64,000 nucleotides of DNA from Tetraselmis striata. Its lineage: Eukaryota > Chlorophyta > Chlorodendrophyceae > Chlorodendrales > Chlorodendraceae. The first letter of the stretch is position 1; the number at the start of each line of letters is the position of its first letter. Below are positions 32,101 to 42,148 of the stretch, in pieces. The position numbers were made by a program, and so were the translations under genes. The DNA is taken from contig VCJN01001402.1 in NCBI GenBank assembly GCA_006384855.1, positions 62,001 through 126,000 on the forward strand, given 5' to 3'. The notes beneath the pieces were generated by a model. It was not told where the DNA came from. It saw only the letters and a program-made list of their open reading frames with translations, and did no database searches.

Positions 32101-34863
32101 CCAACAGGCGGCTGTCCAGCGCAAGAGCCGGCCCAGCCAGGGTTCCCGCTCAGCAGAGCCACCGCCCAGCGGCAGCTCCTGCTGGCAGCGCGCGGCCTAC
32201 CCGTGTGTCGGACGTGGGGCCAAGGCGCGTCTTCGAGCGAGACCTGCCGATGGATGATGTGGAGAGCGCCAGCTACAACGGCAGCAGCGCCATCAGCAAC
32301 GCGGGCAGCAGCGCGCACTCGCGGTCGCTTGGGGCTGTCCTGAAGAAGATCCGGTCCGCCAAGGGCCAGAGCGACTGGGAGAAGAAGGTAGGCGCGCAAT
32401 TCCGGCATGGCAATGGACGCGTTCCCTTCTCGTCAAATGCCATTGCCCCACGTGAGTAGTTGCGCCTCCCACATCATCCGCATGATTTTTTGACACAGCG
32501 CCTGCTGTGCGCCTGGCCGATCAGCGTGACGGGTTCCACGATCTACGCGATTGGGTGATGGAGCACGGGCCCAGCGCAGGCCACGAGCTGTCCAAGTGCA
32601 TGGACAAGCTGGTGCCGATCATCATGGACAGTACAAAGGATGCGCATCACCAGGTTGGCCCCGGTCCGCATTCTCCCCCCCTCTCCGGATATGTGTCACC
32701 ATATCTGCGCATACATCACGGGTATTTGCGCTCACGGTAAATGCCCCCGCTCCCGCAGGTGGTGGTTGCCTCCCTTGAGGCGTGGGCTGAGACCGCAAAG
32801 TATGGCAGCAAAGCGATGGAGCCCTACCTGGAGCGGCTGATGGGATGCGCGTTTCTGCGGGTGGTGGACGCCAAGGCGTCCATCCGCAACGCCGCCCAGG
32901 CGGCGATGCTGGCCGTCGGGGACTCGTTCGCCGCGGACGTGTTGCTCATGGCAATCACCAGGAGCTTGGCTGTCACGAAATCTGCCAAGGGCAAGGTGGC
33001 TGTCATGGAGTACTCTGCGGCAACCCTGGGCGCGGGGACCACGGCCGGCCCGCCAAGCCGAGGCGCCGCTCTTTCTGCCTGGGTGGAAGCCTGCGCCAAT
33101 GAGCTGGCAGACCGCAACCCGGATGTCCGCAAGTTGGCTGGCTCCGCGCTGGAGCATGTCTACAAGAGCATCGACTCGCTCACCGTCCTGGCTTTCATCA
33201 CGGGAACCACGGCACAGGCCGCGGCGAATGTCAAGCGCGCCCTGGCCCGCGGGGTGCCGGATCTTGCCGCGGAGCTGGTCACCTACCAGCGCAGTGGCGG
33301 CGCCAGCTTCGCGGGGCCCGACGCGGAGCGCAACAGGCGGTTGTCCATGGCGGGCCGCAGCGCCCCGCAGTCTCCCAGCCATTCCCCCACCGGCAAGAAG
33401 CCCTCTCTACCCTCCTGGCAAGAAGCAGAGCAGTTGCAGAGCCCACCCGGGCCGCTGTCTCCTGACAGCCCATCCACTGTCAGGAGAATGCAGCAGAAGG
33501 CTGCCGACATCTGCGAGGCCGCGACGGGCGTCCACATTGAGCAGGCACCTAGCGTGGAAGCTGGCAGAGCCGTGGCCCCCACGCCTGCACTGGCGCCCAA
33601 CATGCCGCAGCACAGCGCACAGCCAACTTCGTCAGCCCGGGAGGCAGCGCCGACTCACATCGACCACCAACAGCACGGCTGCGGCACACCGCCTCCTGGC
33701 GAGAAAGCGTCCAAACATGATAGCAGCGTCGCCGTCTTTGTCTCCTCCGCGCCGGCTGACGCTGCCGTCCCTGGCGCGTCTGCGCCGTTGGCCCAGCCTA
33801 CCCAGCACCAGCCTGGGTATGCTACTCCCCCGCAGCACCACATGCCTGCATACTCAACATATGCAGCAAACGCCTACCTCGGCACGCCATGCAGTACACC
33901 CGGGAGCGAGGCGCCCCACCCGCCACTAGATCCGGCAGTTGCCGAGGCGAGGTACGCGCAGCCTCTCGCCCCGGTCCCTTTGGCAAGTCGGGCCTGGCCG
34001 CCAGCATGTCATACACACTGATTGTCGCACTTGTTTCTGCAGGCTACGTATGCTCGTCGGCCGACTCAGTGCGCAGGGCGGCCCCGCTCCGGATACGCTG
34101 ATCGGCATCCAGGACATGGCGCGAGGCGCGTGTGAGCCCGCCTGGCAGGCGTGCTTCTCGCAGGTGCTGCTGGGCATGCTGCGCGTCATCGACACGTGCA
34201 ACGAACACATCCAGGAGTTTGCTGTGGAGGCGCTCCGGGAAATGACGTTCCACCAAACCAGCCTGTTTGTTCCGCACCTCGACCTCGTGGTACCCCTACT
34301 CCTCAACCTCAGCCAGCAAACCCGCCAGGTGCGCCCACAGAGCATGGAGGGCGCATGGCTCTCTTTGTTGCGTGTTTTGATTGATGGCGTGTAACCACTG
34401 CCGTCTTCATACGACTGTGCCACGCTGCGGATTCCAGGTCGCCATTGGGGCAGACGACTGCATGGAGCAGCTAGTCAAGCGCGCGAGCCCGGAACAGTGC
34501 CTGGGCATCCTGGTGTCGCGGCTGCCGGTGCCTGAGACACAGTGCAGCGGCACAGCAGCCGACGGCATGGTGCTGCAGGCGTGCATTCGGAATGTGGGCC
34601 GCGCTGTGGCCTGCCTGCCAACTGCGGAGCTCATGCTCCGCGTGCCGGACCTGCTCCCGGGTCTCTTTGAGTCCTTCCGCAACATCAGCGCAGACGTCCG
34701 CAAGGCCGTCGTGTTTTGCCTGGTCGACATGTACCTCGTCATCGGCGACCAGCTCATGCCGCTGCTCAGCCCGCTGTCCACAAGTCAGCTCAAGCTTGTC
34801 ACTATCTATGTCAACCGAGCGGCCCAGCGTCTTGATCGCCCACCCCCCATGGTGCAAGTCTGA
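29129..34863 (+). CDS. CLASP: CLASP, microtubule plus-end TOG-domain protein
   Basis: Cytoskeletal regulator that binds tubulin and stabilises cortical and spindle microtubules. Sixteen exons fit in phase: 29129-29206, 29299-29388, 29477-29569, 29676-29747, 29886-30073, 30206-30375, 30478-30588, 30681-30832, 30995-31390, 31478-31538, 31669-31988, 32082-32451, 32499-32653, 32759-33951, 34043-34328 and 34438-34863, totalling 1386 aa. Exons 1-6 form the first TOG array (KLGDSKQTVRDSAQRLL; KVAWAWTHKNQRVREE). Exons 8-11 form the second (NDWDSRI, LNDRRSAVSRVACHLLAEL, GAYAQACPDRV). A basic Ser/Arg/Pro linker lies in exons 11-12, with helical repeats in exons 13-14. A disordered Pro/Gln region ends exon 14, and a C-terminal CLASP domain occupies exons 15-16 (NEHIQEFAVEALREM; DVRKAVVFCLVDMY). 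I saw no SxIP EB1-binding motif. The start context is GCATGG. Exon 13 has a weak GTTGGC donor. Confidence 0.93.
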
Positions 34864-35004
34864 GCCCCCCATCCTCTTAGGATTGGGCATATTTGAGATG
34901 AGACATCGCCAGAATTGGCTTTTGGGCACAGTTCGGTTTTGAACACTATTTAACATTGCACGATGGGCAAGGTCTAAAGACTGTCAACAGTTGGCAGATG
35001 CTCT

Positions 35005-35009
35005 TGTAA
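35005..35009 (+). terminator. TGTAA polyadenylation signal of CLASP
   Basis: TGTAA about 140 bp after the stop at 34861-34863. It falls just short of the 3' end of the convergent pirin gene, so the two transcripts nearly meet. Confidence 0.5.
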
Positions 35010-35046
35010 CCTCCTTTCAAGCGCAGTGCACAGCCCCCGAGTTGTT

Positions 35047-36213
35047 TCACGTGCCGAATTTGCCACTCCGGAAATCCACAAACGCCTGGTTGATTTCCTC
35101 CCTGGTGTTCATCACCATTGGGCCATGCGCAACAATCGGCTCGTCGATCGGCTTGCCAGCAAGAATGAGCACCTTTGAGTCGTCCTCGTCGGCCTGCAGT
35201 GTGATCTGCGCAGTTGGGTGACATCAATGACAGTCTCAGAAGCTGGCCGCCGCTGCTGGGAGAGGTCTCTGTGTGTGGGGGGGTCTTCAGCATGCATCAT
35301 TGGCTACTGTTGTTTACCTGGCTCCCACTCTTTCCCATGAGCGCCACATCCTGCGGGCCCAGCTCGTGGCCTTGCACATTGACCTTTCCCTTCCTGATGA
35401 ACACAATGACATTGTTGTCTTCGACCATGTCAAACACGTACTGCTTGGGAGACTGCTTGGCGATGTTGACATCCCACACGTCCACTTGCGTCCACGTCTT
35501 GGCTGGCCCGACAGCGTCTTTGAATTTCCCCGCCACAACACGAACCTCCCCTTCGCTGCTATCACAGAGTGACGTCTCTCCTCCCACGTCGCCAGACCAA
35601 GTGGATAGCGGGTGGCTGGGGATGTCATCGCGCAGAATGCCCTGGTACCGTGGCGCTGTCATTTTATGCTCTTTTGGTAGGTTCACCCTGCAGGAGCGGA
35701 CAACCACAGAGAAGTCAGCTACCACATGGTCCGGAGTGCGCAACATGCGGGAACTTAGCGACTCGCAGGTGAAGCCAGTAGTCAGCAGGAGGTTAAAAAA
35801 CCCGAAGTGGGTTGGGGGAGGAGGGGGGGGGGGGGGGGGGCACAGCAGACTCCTCACCACAATTGATACATCTCAAAGGTGCCTCCAGTCTTGGCGAACT
35901 CACGCGAGTGGAACTCCTCATGGATGATACCCCGGCCTGCTGTCATCCACTGAACGTCGCCCGGTCCAATCACCCCGCAGTTTCCGGCGCTGTCCTTGTG
36001 CTCGACCTCGCCTTGGAACGCCATCGTTACCGTTTCAAACCCGCGGTGCGGATGCTCTCCGACGCCCAATTTCGATTTCGTGGGTGGAAAGTATTTCGGG
36101 GAGGCGTAGTCGAACATAAGGAAGGGAGAAAGCTCATTCGTGAAGGCCTTGTTCGAGAACACCGGGTATACATGGAAACCATCGCCGACCCTGGCGGGGA
36201 AAGAGAATGCCAT
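35047..36213 (-). CDS. Pirin-family cupin protein
   Basis: Iron-binding double-cupin protein of the pirin family, a nuclear redox-linked cofactor or quercetinase in other organisms. Three exons: 36213-35858, 35687-35318 and 35205-35047, giving 294 aa. The N-terminal cupin has the metal ligands in HPHRGFETVT and the AGRGIIHEE motif. The exon 1/2 junction rebuilds YQLWVNLP, a hallmark of the family. Exon 2 carries KMTAPRYQ and a C-terminal cupin (FIRKGKVNVQGHELG). Exon 3 has GKPIDEPIVAHGPMVMNT and ends at TGA 35049-35047. Length and motif order are normal, so it should be active. Intron 1 contains an 18-bp G tract (C on the coding strand). The start is the first Met and aligns with the usual N terminus. 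Confidence 0.93.
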
Positions 36214-37377
36214 GGCGAGGAGCGAACACCATAGCGTTTAAAAAAGCAGTTCCGCGCCAGCATTATCAGCACCCGCGCGATGGTATCAGCGTGCTGGTAT
36301 CACGAGTGAAAGTGGCAAGCATAGCGCCCTCGCACCAGTGAGGTCTTGGCCGTGGTAGAACAGCCTTGACGGATTTCAAGGCGGCCCCGGCTCCCTTTGT
36401 TGGCATAGCCATGACTGTCACGACCGCAAGAAGCAGCGCCTTCGACCAGCACGAAAGACGACCACGTAGCGGGCTCTGCAGTGTACGACGAGTACTGCTA
36501 TGCCTGGCGAAGATGGCGACGGATTCGGCAGACGGGTGATGTGAGCGGGTAGGCATGTGATGGCCGGCAGCAATAACAGTGTATGTTGGACGCACTTGTG
36601 ACTACAGGGTAGTGGATACGCTGGGCAGCCTTTCTTATATCGGTTCCTTGCTGCTCCGGTGGGCTGGGGGGCGTGGCGTAAGGTGCAAGTGAAATGACGA
36701 CACCCTACCCAGGTACCAAATATGCTGCCACAACAATTAGCGACTACTGTGTCATCGGCGGCTACTGGGGCGATGAGCAGCCAGCGCCGAACAGGCGAAC
36801 ACTATGGTAATAATAAAGCCCCGTAGCGACTGACTGTAGCGGTATTCGTTAGCTGCCTTTTTTGTAATTCACACTGGTACAGAGGTACCGCGTAGCGACT
36901 ACCAGTACCTGGTAGTAGTTGCTTACGCTTTTGTAATTAAAACCAGCACCTGGTGGTTTTTTTTCCCGCCCCCGGGACAGGACTGGCACCAGTGAAACCC
37001 TTGCAGCGTCTCTACGACGGCCGTTTAGGCAGCAATCCAGTTACGGAAAGCCCTGGTAGTACAAGTCTGGTGGTCACGCGATGACGACGCCAACATGATG
37101 TACGTGATCATACTCGTAATATGATAATAATATTACGCGAATAGTCATTCATACCCGTAAGGCCATTCCGACAAAATGACCTTGTTCAGGTCAGTATTAT
37201 CCGTGGAAATGGAGGGGGCGTGGGGGGGGGGGGGGGGGGAGGGGGTTGTAAATTGCGAAAGTTGTTCAGTATACAGCCTTCCGGCGCCCCCTGTGCACCT
37301 CCCGTTTATCCTTATCCTGCGCCGCCGCCGCTGCTGCCACCGTGCTCGCCCGCATGCAAACCTAGCTACCTTTCAGC
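36214..37377. other. Upstream region of pirin gene and gypsy left flank
   Basis: No gene recognised. It contains a poly(A)-tailed repeat copy (36957-37058), a G tract (37222-37239) and AT-rich patches around 36790-36960. Confidence 0.5.
36957..37058 (-). repeat. Short poly(A)-tailed dispersed repeat, copy 3
   Basis: Same family as 18192-18308 and 21243-21365. Begins with eight T (A tail on the minus strand) and CCCGCCCCCGGGACAGGACT, and ends at GGAAAGCCCTGG, slightly shorter than the other two copies. Confidence 0.7.
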
Positions 37378-37382
37378 TACCT

Positions 37383-37816
37383 TGTAAGCTTTAGGCGAGA
37401 GACTTTAGCATAGGCAAGGAAAAGGTTTGCAGCAAAGGAAATTGTTACAGTTTGCCAAGGCATACATGGCTTTTGTACCACTATCCGTTTGGCAGTCGGT
37501 TTGCATGTAGGCATTTAGGTTCATGTATGCAATCTAGGCTTGTTGTCATCATGGGGTCATCGGGTTGTTATGGCTGGTGAAAGCATGGCATGTGGCGAGC
37601 ATGTGGCAAGCATGTGACAAGCATGTGGCAAGCATGTGGCGAGCATGTGACAGGCATGTGGCAAGCATATGTGTGTGGGCGGATGAGCAGCTTGGTTGCG
37701 TGTTGTTGTGTTAGTATAAGGGAGTGAGTGGTATGAGTATGACTCACGGTATAGGTGTGTGGGTATAGGTAGGTATAGGTGGGTATATAGGTAGGTATAG
37801 ATAGGTAACGCTAACA
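37383..37816 (-). repeat. Gypsy LTR, left copy
   Basis: 434 bp, TGTAAGC...GCTAACA. Includes a subrepeat region of GGCATGTGGCAAGCAT-type units (37580-37670) and a GGTATAGGTA-type repeat (37750-37805). Identical to 41710-42143. Confidence 0.95.
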
Positions 37817-37840
37817 TTCCATCCCGGCCCAAAAGTAGCC

Positions 37841-38431
37841 CTACGGGATACGTACAGGAAAGCGGGCGGGGTATTTTGCAGACAGGATATGATAATCATG
37901 TTGCGTAAGCAGAAGGCGGAGGGAAGGTGTGTTACGGGCATAGACATGCAGCATATCGACATTTTTGAGGTTGGCATAGGGTTCCCATGAGTCGTGGGAA
38001 TCGTCGTAGCCGGACCAATGCACAAGGAAAACTAAGGCAGGGCCGCGAGCGTGGTGTGGCGAGTGTTGGTCAATGCGGTGGTCGCGAATTGCATCGACGA
38101 TATATTCGTCTAGCGGGGGCTCAATGCGGCCAGGTATGTCATCGGCGGGAGTGTCTGGGGATTCACAGCGGAGCAGGCGAGAGATGTGGAACACGGGGTG
38201 GCAGACCATGCTGGTGGGCAGGCGAAGTTGGTAGGCCTGCGAGGAAATTTTGCGGACGACTGGATACGGGCCTATGTAACGTTGGCGGAATTTGCGAACT
38301 GGTTGGTTGCGGAGCAGGAGGTGTTGCGTGGAAAGCCACACTCTGTCGCCCTCGGTGAATTCGTCGGGACGAGTTCTACGGTTGGCATATGCTATTTGGT
38401 ATGCTGAGCTCTGGTTGAAGATCCCCCGCTG
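37841..38431 (-). pseudogene. Gypsy integrase C-terminal end with chromodomain (fragment)
   Basis: Reads from a truncated N side (SSAYQIAYANRR) through EGDRVWLSTQHL, FRQRYIGPYPVV, FHISRLLR and a chromodomain (LVFLVHWSGYDDSHDSWEP) to a stop at 37841. This is the C-terminal GPY/F module plus chromodomain that targets chromovirus integration. It joins the inverted gag segment near 38410-38431. Confidence 0.85.
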
Positions 38432-39385
38432 CGTTTCCACTGCGTGGAGCTCGCCAAAACTAAAACCCGCGTCCCGACTCGAGACATCATCAACGCCTCC
38501 CGCATCCTCGGCGACCGCCGTGAAGTCCGCCAACTCATCGCCTTTTTTACAGAACTCCGTGAGCTCATCGCCGGCATCTACTGGACCCCTGCTCTTGAGG
38601 CATGGATACTCCGCCAGTTCCCTCCAGAGTCGGACGCTGGCATGGCCTATCGCGGCCTAACTGCCGACAACCCCCCCGTGTCCCGCGAAGTCGCGCCCGG
38701 CGTGAGCGTCTCCACCATCTTCGCGGACATCGACGACTTCCAGTCCAAGCTCGTGGCATGCTTCCACTCCAACTCCAACCTGCCTGGCGTCATCATGCGT
38801 TACGCCACTGCCCTTCGCATCGCCCCTAACCACCCCCACCTGCCGGGCACCGCCATCAAGCTCGCCCAACACCTGCGGCGCACCTTCGACCTGCTCCCGG
38901 TACATCGTCGGTACGACGAATTCACCGTCGTTGGCGTCATCCAAGCGTGCCTACCCCACTCGGCTCAAGTTGCCCTCGAGGCTGCGAGCCGTCGCGCTGA
39001 CGAGCCGATCGACTCCTACTCCACCATCTGCCGCCACCTTGAGGCCATTGATCTCGAGTTCGCCGCTGCCGCCAACGGCAAACGCAAATATACTGCCGAT
39101 GCCCCCCCGCACCGCTACATCCGCCCGGGTGCTGGCCCGTTTCCCCCCGCAGGCCCATCCACCCCCCCTCCCCCCCATCTTGCCCCCACACCCGCCACCC
39201 CCCGCCTTTCTGGCTATGACCGCTATGACGGCAAATGCGATGGCTGCGGCCGAATGGGCCACTCCATCATGAAATGCTCGTCGACGAGCGAGGCTGACAA
39301 GCAGGCTTGGCGCCAGACAGTGGCTGCCAACAAGGCAGCTAAAGGTATCACTAAGCTGAACTTGAACCGCCCTGCCGGTCAATGA
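38408..39385 (+). CDS. Gypsy Gag protein (5' truncated)
   Basis: Open from 38408 without an ATG at the natural beginning, so the N terminus was lost at the inversion breakpoint. The capsid-like helical region includes ELRELIAGIYWTPALEAW and VALEAASRRADEPIDSY. A Pro-rich linker precedes a CX2CX4HX4C zinc knuckle (CDGCGRMGHSIMKC, about 39236-39278), the RNA-packaging module. Ends at TGA 39383-39385, followed in the same frame by CGG and open codons into pol. Confidence 0.8.
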   Translation, partial: ALVEDPPLRFHCVELAKTKTRVPTRDIINASRILGDRREVRQLIAFFTELRELIAGIYWTPALEAWILRQFPPESDAGMAYRGLTADNPPVSREVAPGVSVSTIFADIDDFQSKLVACFHSNSNLPGVIMRYATALRIAPNHPHLPGTAIKLAQHLRRTFDLLPVHRRYDEFTVVGVIQACLPHSAQVALEAASRRADEPIDSYSTICRHLEAIDLEFAAAANGKRKYTADAPPHRYIRPGAGPFPPAGPSTPPPPHLAPTPATPRLSGYDRYDGKCDGCGRMGHSIMKCSSTSEADKQAWRQTVAANKAAKGITKLNLNRPAGQ

Positions 39386-41709
39386 CGGTTTGGGGCCAGT
39401 CTAGATTCGATGTCGAAATGTAAATCAATCGATAATCTTTCTTACTGGCCGAGTATGTCCCCCATCCCTGAGACTATGCCTATTGGCTTGCCCCCAGTGA
39501 ACGAGATAACTCCTGAGAGTGCGGCCGAGCCCTGCGTGCCGGTGTCTGCGCATGACGGGGCCTCCTCTTCAGGCCCGTTGCCTGTCGAGTCGACACACTC
39601 GTTGCCTTCGCGCGAGCTGTGCCGGTTCCTGCTTGCTTCTGCCGACTTTGCCATCCCAGCCGACACGGCCACTGCCAAATTGTCCGCGATTGAAAAACGC
39701 GCTGCTGTCCGGCAGTATTCCCGGCGCCGCCCCCACACTGCCACTAAAACCAAACCTGCCCGACCGCCTGCCTGCCCACCCGACTCCACAGCCTTTGACC
39801 GTGATGAGTTTGCCCGCCTTAATTTCAGTTACGGTCCAGTTACCCTTGACGCTTGCGCTTCGGCATTTGACGCGGTCTGCCCGAATTTTTGTTCGCGCGA
39901 TAATCCGTTTACTGCTACATCGGCTGTCGGCCATACCGTGTTTATCCACCCCCCGTATGATGAATCTGCCCTGCCTATACTCGAGCACTTCGAAGCTCAG
40001 CGTCAGGAGTCCCCGCATAACACCCGGGCTATTATCGTTTTACCCCGCTGGAACAGCGACCTCGGAAAATCCTGGCGTCCCATCTTGTCTAAGTACCGCC
40101 TCATCCACTCATACCCCGCCGGCACTTATCTGTTCCACACTGCCACAACTGCCACTGATGACCTGCCTATGCCACCAACCAACTGGATCGTGGATGTTTA
40201 CCTCGCCGACAACACTGTCGACGAGCAGGCGGCCACGGCGCACAACGACAGTATGCGCTCTGAACACATCAAGGCTCTTGAGCTTGAGTCTAAAGGTAAG
40301 TCATACATACCCAATAAGACCTTTAAGAAAACCCACCAACCCCGTTTTGAAACTGATAAAGCTTTCATAACGTCAATGTCCGATCAGGACTTACTACTGC
40401 TAAAACCCAAACTACCAGACCACCCATATTTACCCCCGCTCACTATGCTGCTAGATTCCGGCGCTACACTGTGTTTTATTGACGAAGCCTTCGCCCGCCT
40501 GCGCAAATTTAATACCGCACCGCTACAAAACAAAATACGTATTATTATGGCAGACGGCCGTATGACCCTGGCATCACAGTCCTGCACATTACGACTAGAC
40601 ATAAATGGATATCAGGCAAACGTTGAGTTTATTATAACCTCCTTACAGAATAACTTCGACGCCGTCCTCGGCCTTTCCTTTCTCAAAAACCATAACCCAA
40701 ATATTAATTGGACCACCGGTTCACTCACGTTCTCCGACGGGCACACCGTGACATGCCCTATTGAACCTCGCTCAAGTAACGTCGATGTGGTTCACGCCAA
40801 CACTATGGCTCGTGAGATACTTAAAAAAGATCCCGACACTGTGTTCTTTTGTGCCGTGCTGCGCGAGTACGACGCCACAGAACACACTACTAGCCTTTCT
40901 GTAGATAATGATATAGCCAGTATCACTACTGACCAGTCTGCCGAATATACCCAACAAATCCGTTCCCTCCTACTTAAACACAAAAGTATTTGCCAACCAT
41001 TGGACTGCCTCCCGCAATCCCGCCCGGGCTTTGATTTCGAAATACCCCTACTCCCCGATGCCCAAGTACCACCCGGCAAAATATATCGCCTGTCCCCTGC
41101 CGAGTTGGATGAGTTAAAAAAGCAGTTAAATGACTTTCTAGACAAAGGCTTTATTAGAGAGTCGTTCTCGCCTTACGCTGCACCCGTCCTATTCGCCCGA
41201 AAGGGCAATGGCGGCCTGCGCATGTGCATTGATTATCGCCAACTAAATAAATATACGCGCCGAATAGAATTCCCAATCCCACACGCTGACATGCTACTCG
41301 ATATGCTCTCCGGCGCTGCAGTCTACTCAGCTCTTGACCTTGCTCTAGGCTATCACCAACTCCGCATCAAAGACTCCGACGTTCAGAAAACATCGTTCAA
41401 AACTCAGTTCGGCCAGTTCGAATTTCTGGTTATGCCATTCGGCCTGTCCAATGCCCCCTCGGCGTTCCAACGATGGATGAATAACGTCCTTCAACCGCAC
41501 AAAAACACATTTATCCTTGTTTATCTTGACGATGTACTAGTCTTTAGCAACTCACTCGATGACCATTTGATTCACCTTAATGCCACACTCAGCCTGCTCG
41601 CCGATAACGACATACGGCTGCGATTGCCCAAATGTTTCTTCGCCAAAAATGAGCTAGAATATTTAGGTCATATGGTTAGCCAACATGGCACACGCCCCTC
41701 CGAAACCAA
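39386..41709 (+). CDS. Gypsy Pol: Dam-like domain, protease and reverse transcriptase (3' truncated)
   Basis: Same frame as gag after one TGA; the first Met is at 39410. Domains in order: a Ser/Pro-rich N-terminal stretch; a methyltransferase-like domain (39790-40215) with YGPVTLDACAS, CPNFCSRDNPF, VFIHPPYDE and AIIVLPRW; an aspartic protease (LLDSGATLCF, about 40447); and a reverse transcriptase with SPYAAPVLFARK, LRMCIDYRQLN, SALDLALGYHQL, VMPFGLSNAPSAFQ and the catalytic FILVYLDDVLVF (about 41510-41550). It breaks off in YLGHMV--HGTRPSE at the right LTR, so the thumb, RNase H and integrase core are absent. No frameshift or stop occurs within what is left. Confidence 0.9.
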
Positions 41710-42143
41710 TGTAAGCTTTAGGCGAGAGACTTTAGCATAGGCAAGGAAAAGGTTTGCAGCAAAGGAAATTGTTACAGTTTGCCAAGGCATACATGGCTTT
41801 TGTACCACTATCCGTTTGGCAGTCGGTTTGCATGTAGGCATTTAGGTTCATGTATGCAATCTAGGCTTGTTGTCATCATGGGGTCATCGGGTTGTTATGG
41901 CTGGTGAAAGCATGGCATGTGGCGAGCATGTGGCAAGCATGTGACAAGCATGTGGCAAGCATGTGGCGAGCATGTGACAGGCATGTGGCAAGCATATGTG
42001 TGTGGGCGGATGAGCAGCTTGGTTGCGTGTTGTTGTGTTAGTATAAGGGAGTGAGTGGTATGAGTATGACTCACGGTATAGGTGTGTGGGTATAGGTAGG
42101 TATAGGTGGGTATATAGGTAGGTATAGATAGGTAACGCTAACA
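41710..42143 (-). repeat. Gypsy LTR, right copy
   Basis: Identical to the left LTR. Just inside it the minus strand reads T-TGGTTTCGGAGGGG. TGG next to an LTR is what a tRNA primer-binding site looks like, but this could be chance. Confidence 0.95.
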
Positions 42144-42148
42144 TACCT

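Larger units (their letters stand above)
37378..42148 (-). mobile_element. Ty3/gypsy chromovirus-type LTR retroelement with inverted interior
   Basis: LTRs 37383-37816 and 41710-42143 (434 bp) are identical as read, begin TGTAAGC and end GCTAACA, and are flanked by the 5-bp target-site duplication TACCT (37378-37382 and 42144-42148). The integrase C terminus with chromodomain (38431-37841) is on the minus strand next to the left LTR, where the 3' LTR of a minus-oriented element should be, preceded by a purine-rich stretch (GGGCCGGGATGGAA). The gag to reverse-transcriptase segment (38408-41709) is on the plus strand, i.e. inverted. RNase H and the integrase core are missing. Identical LTRs indicate a recent event. 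Confidence 0.85.

Noticed and set aside
32732..33382. 216-codon minus-strand frame opposite CLASP
   Set aside because: It is antisense to a well-supported CLASP exon and shows no domain.
37580..37670. GGCATGTGGCAAGCATGTGG-type units, possible CRISPR-like array
   Set aside because: Units of about 10 bp without spacers, lying inside a eukaryotic LTR.
39519..40370. 283-codon plus-strand frame overlapping pol
   Set aside because: It is an out-of-frame Ser/Pro-rich shadow of pol, which carries the real domains.
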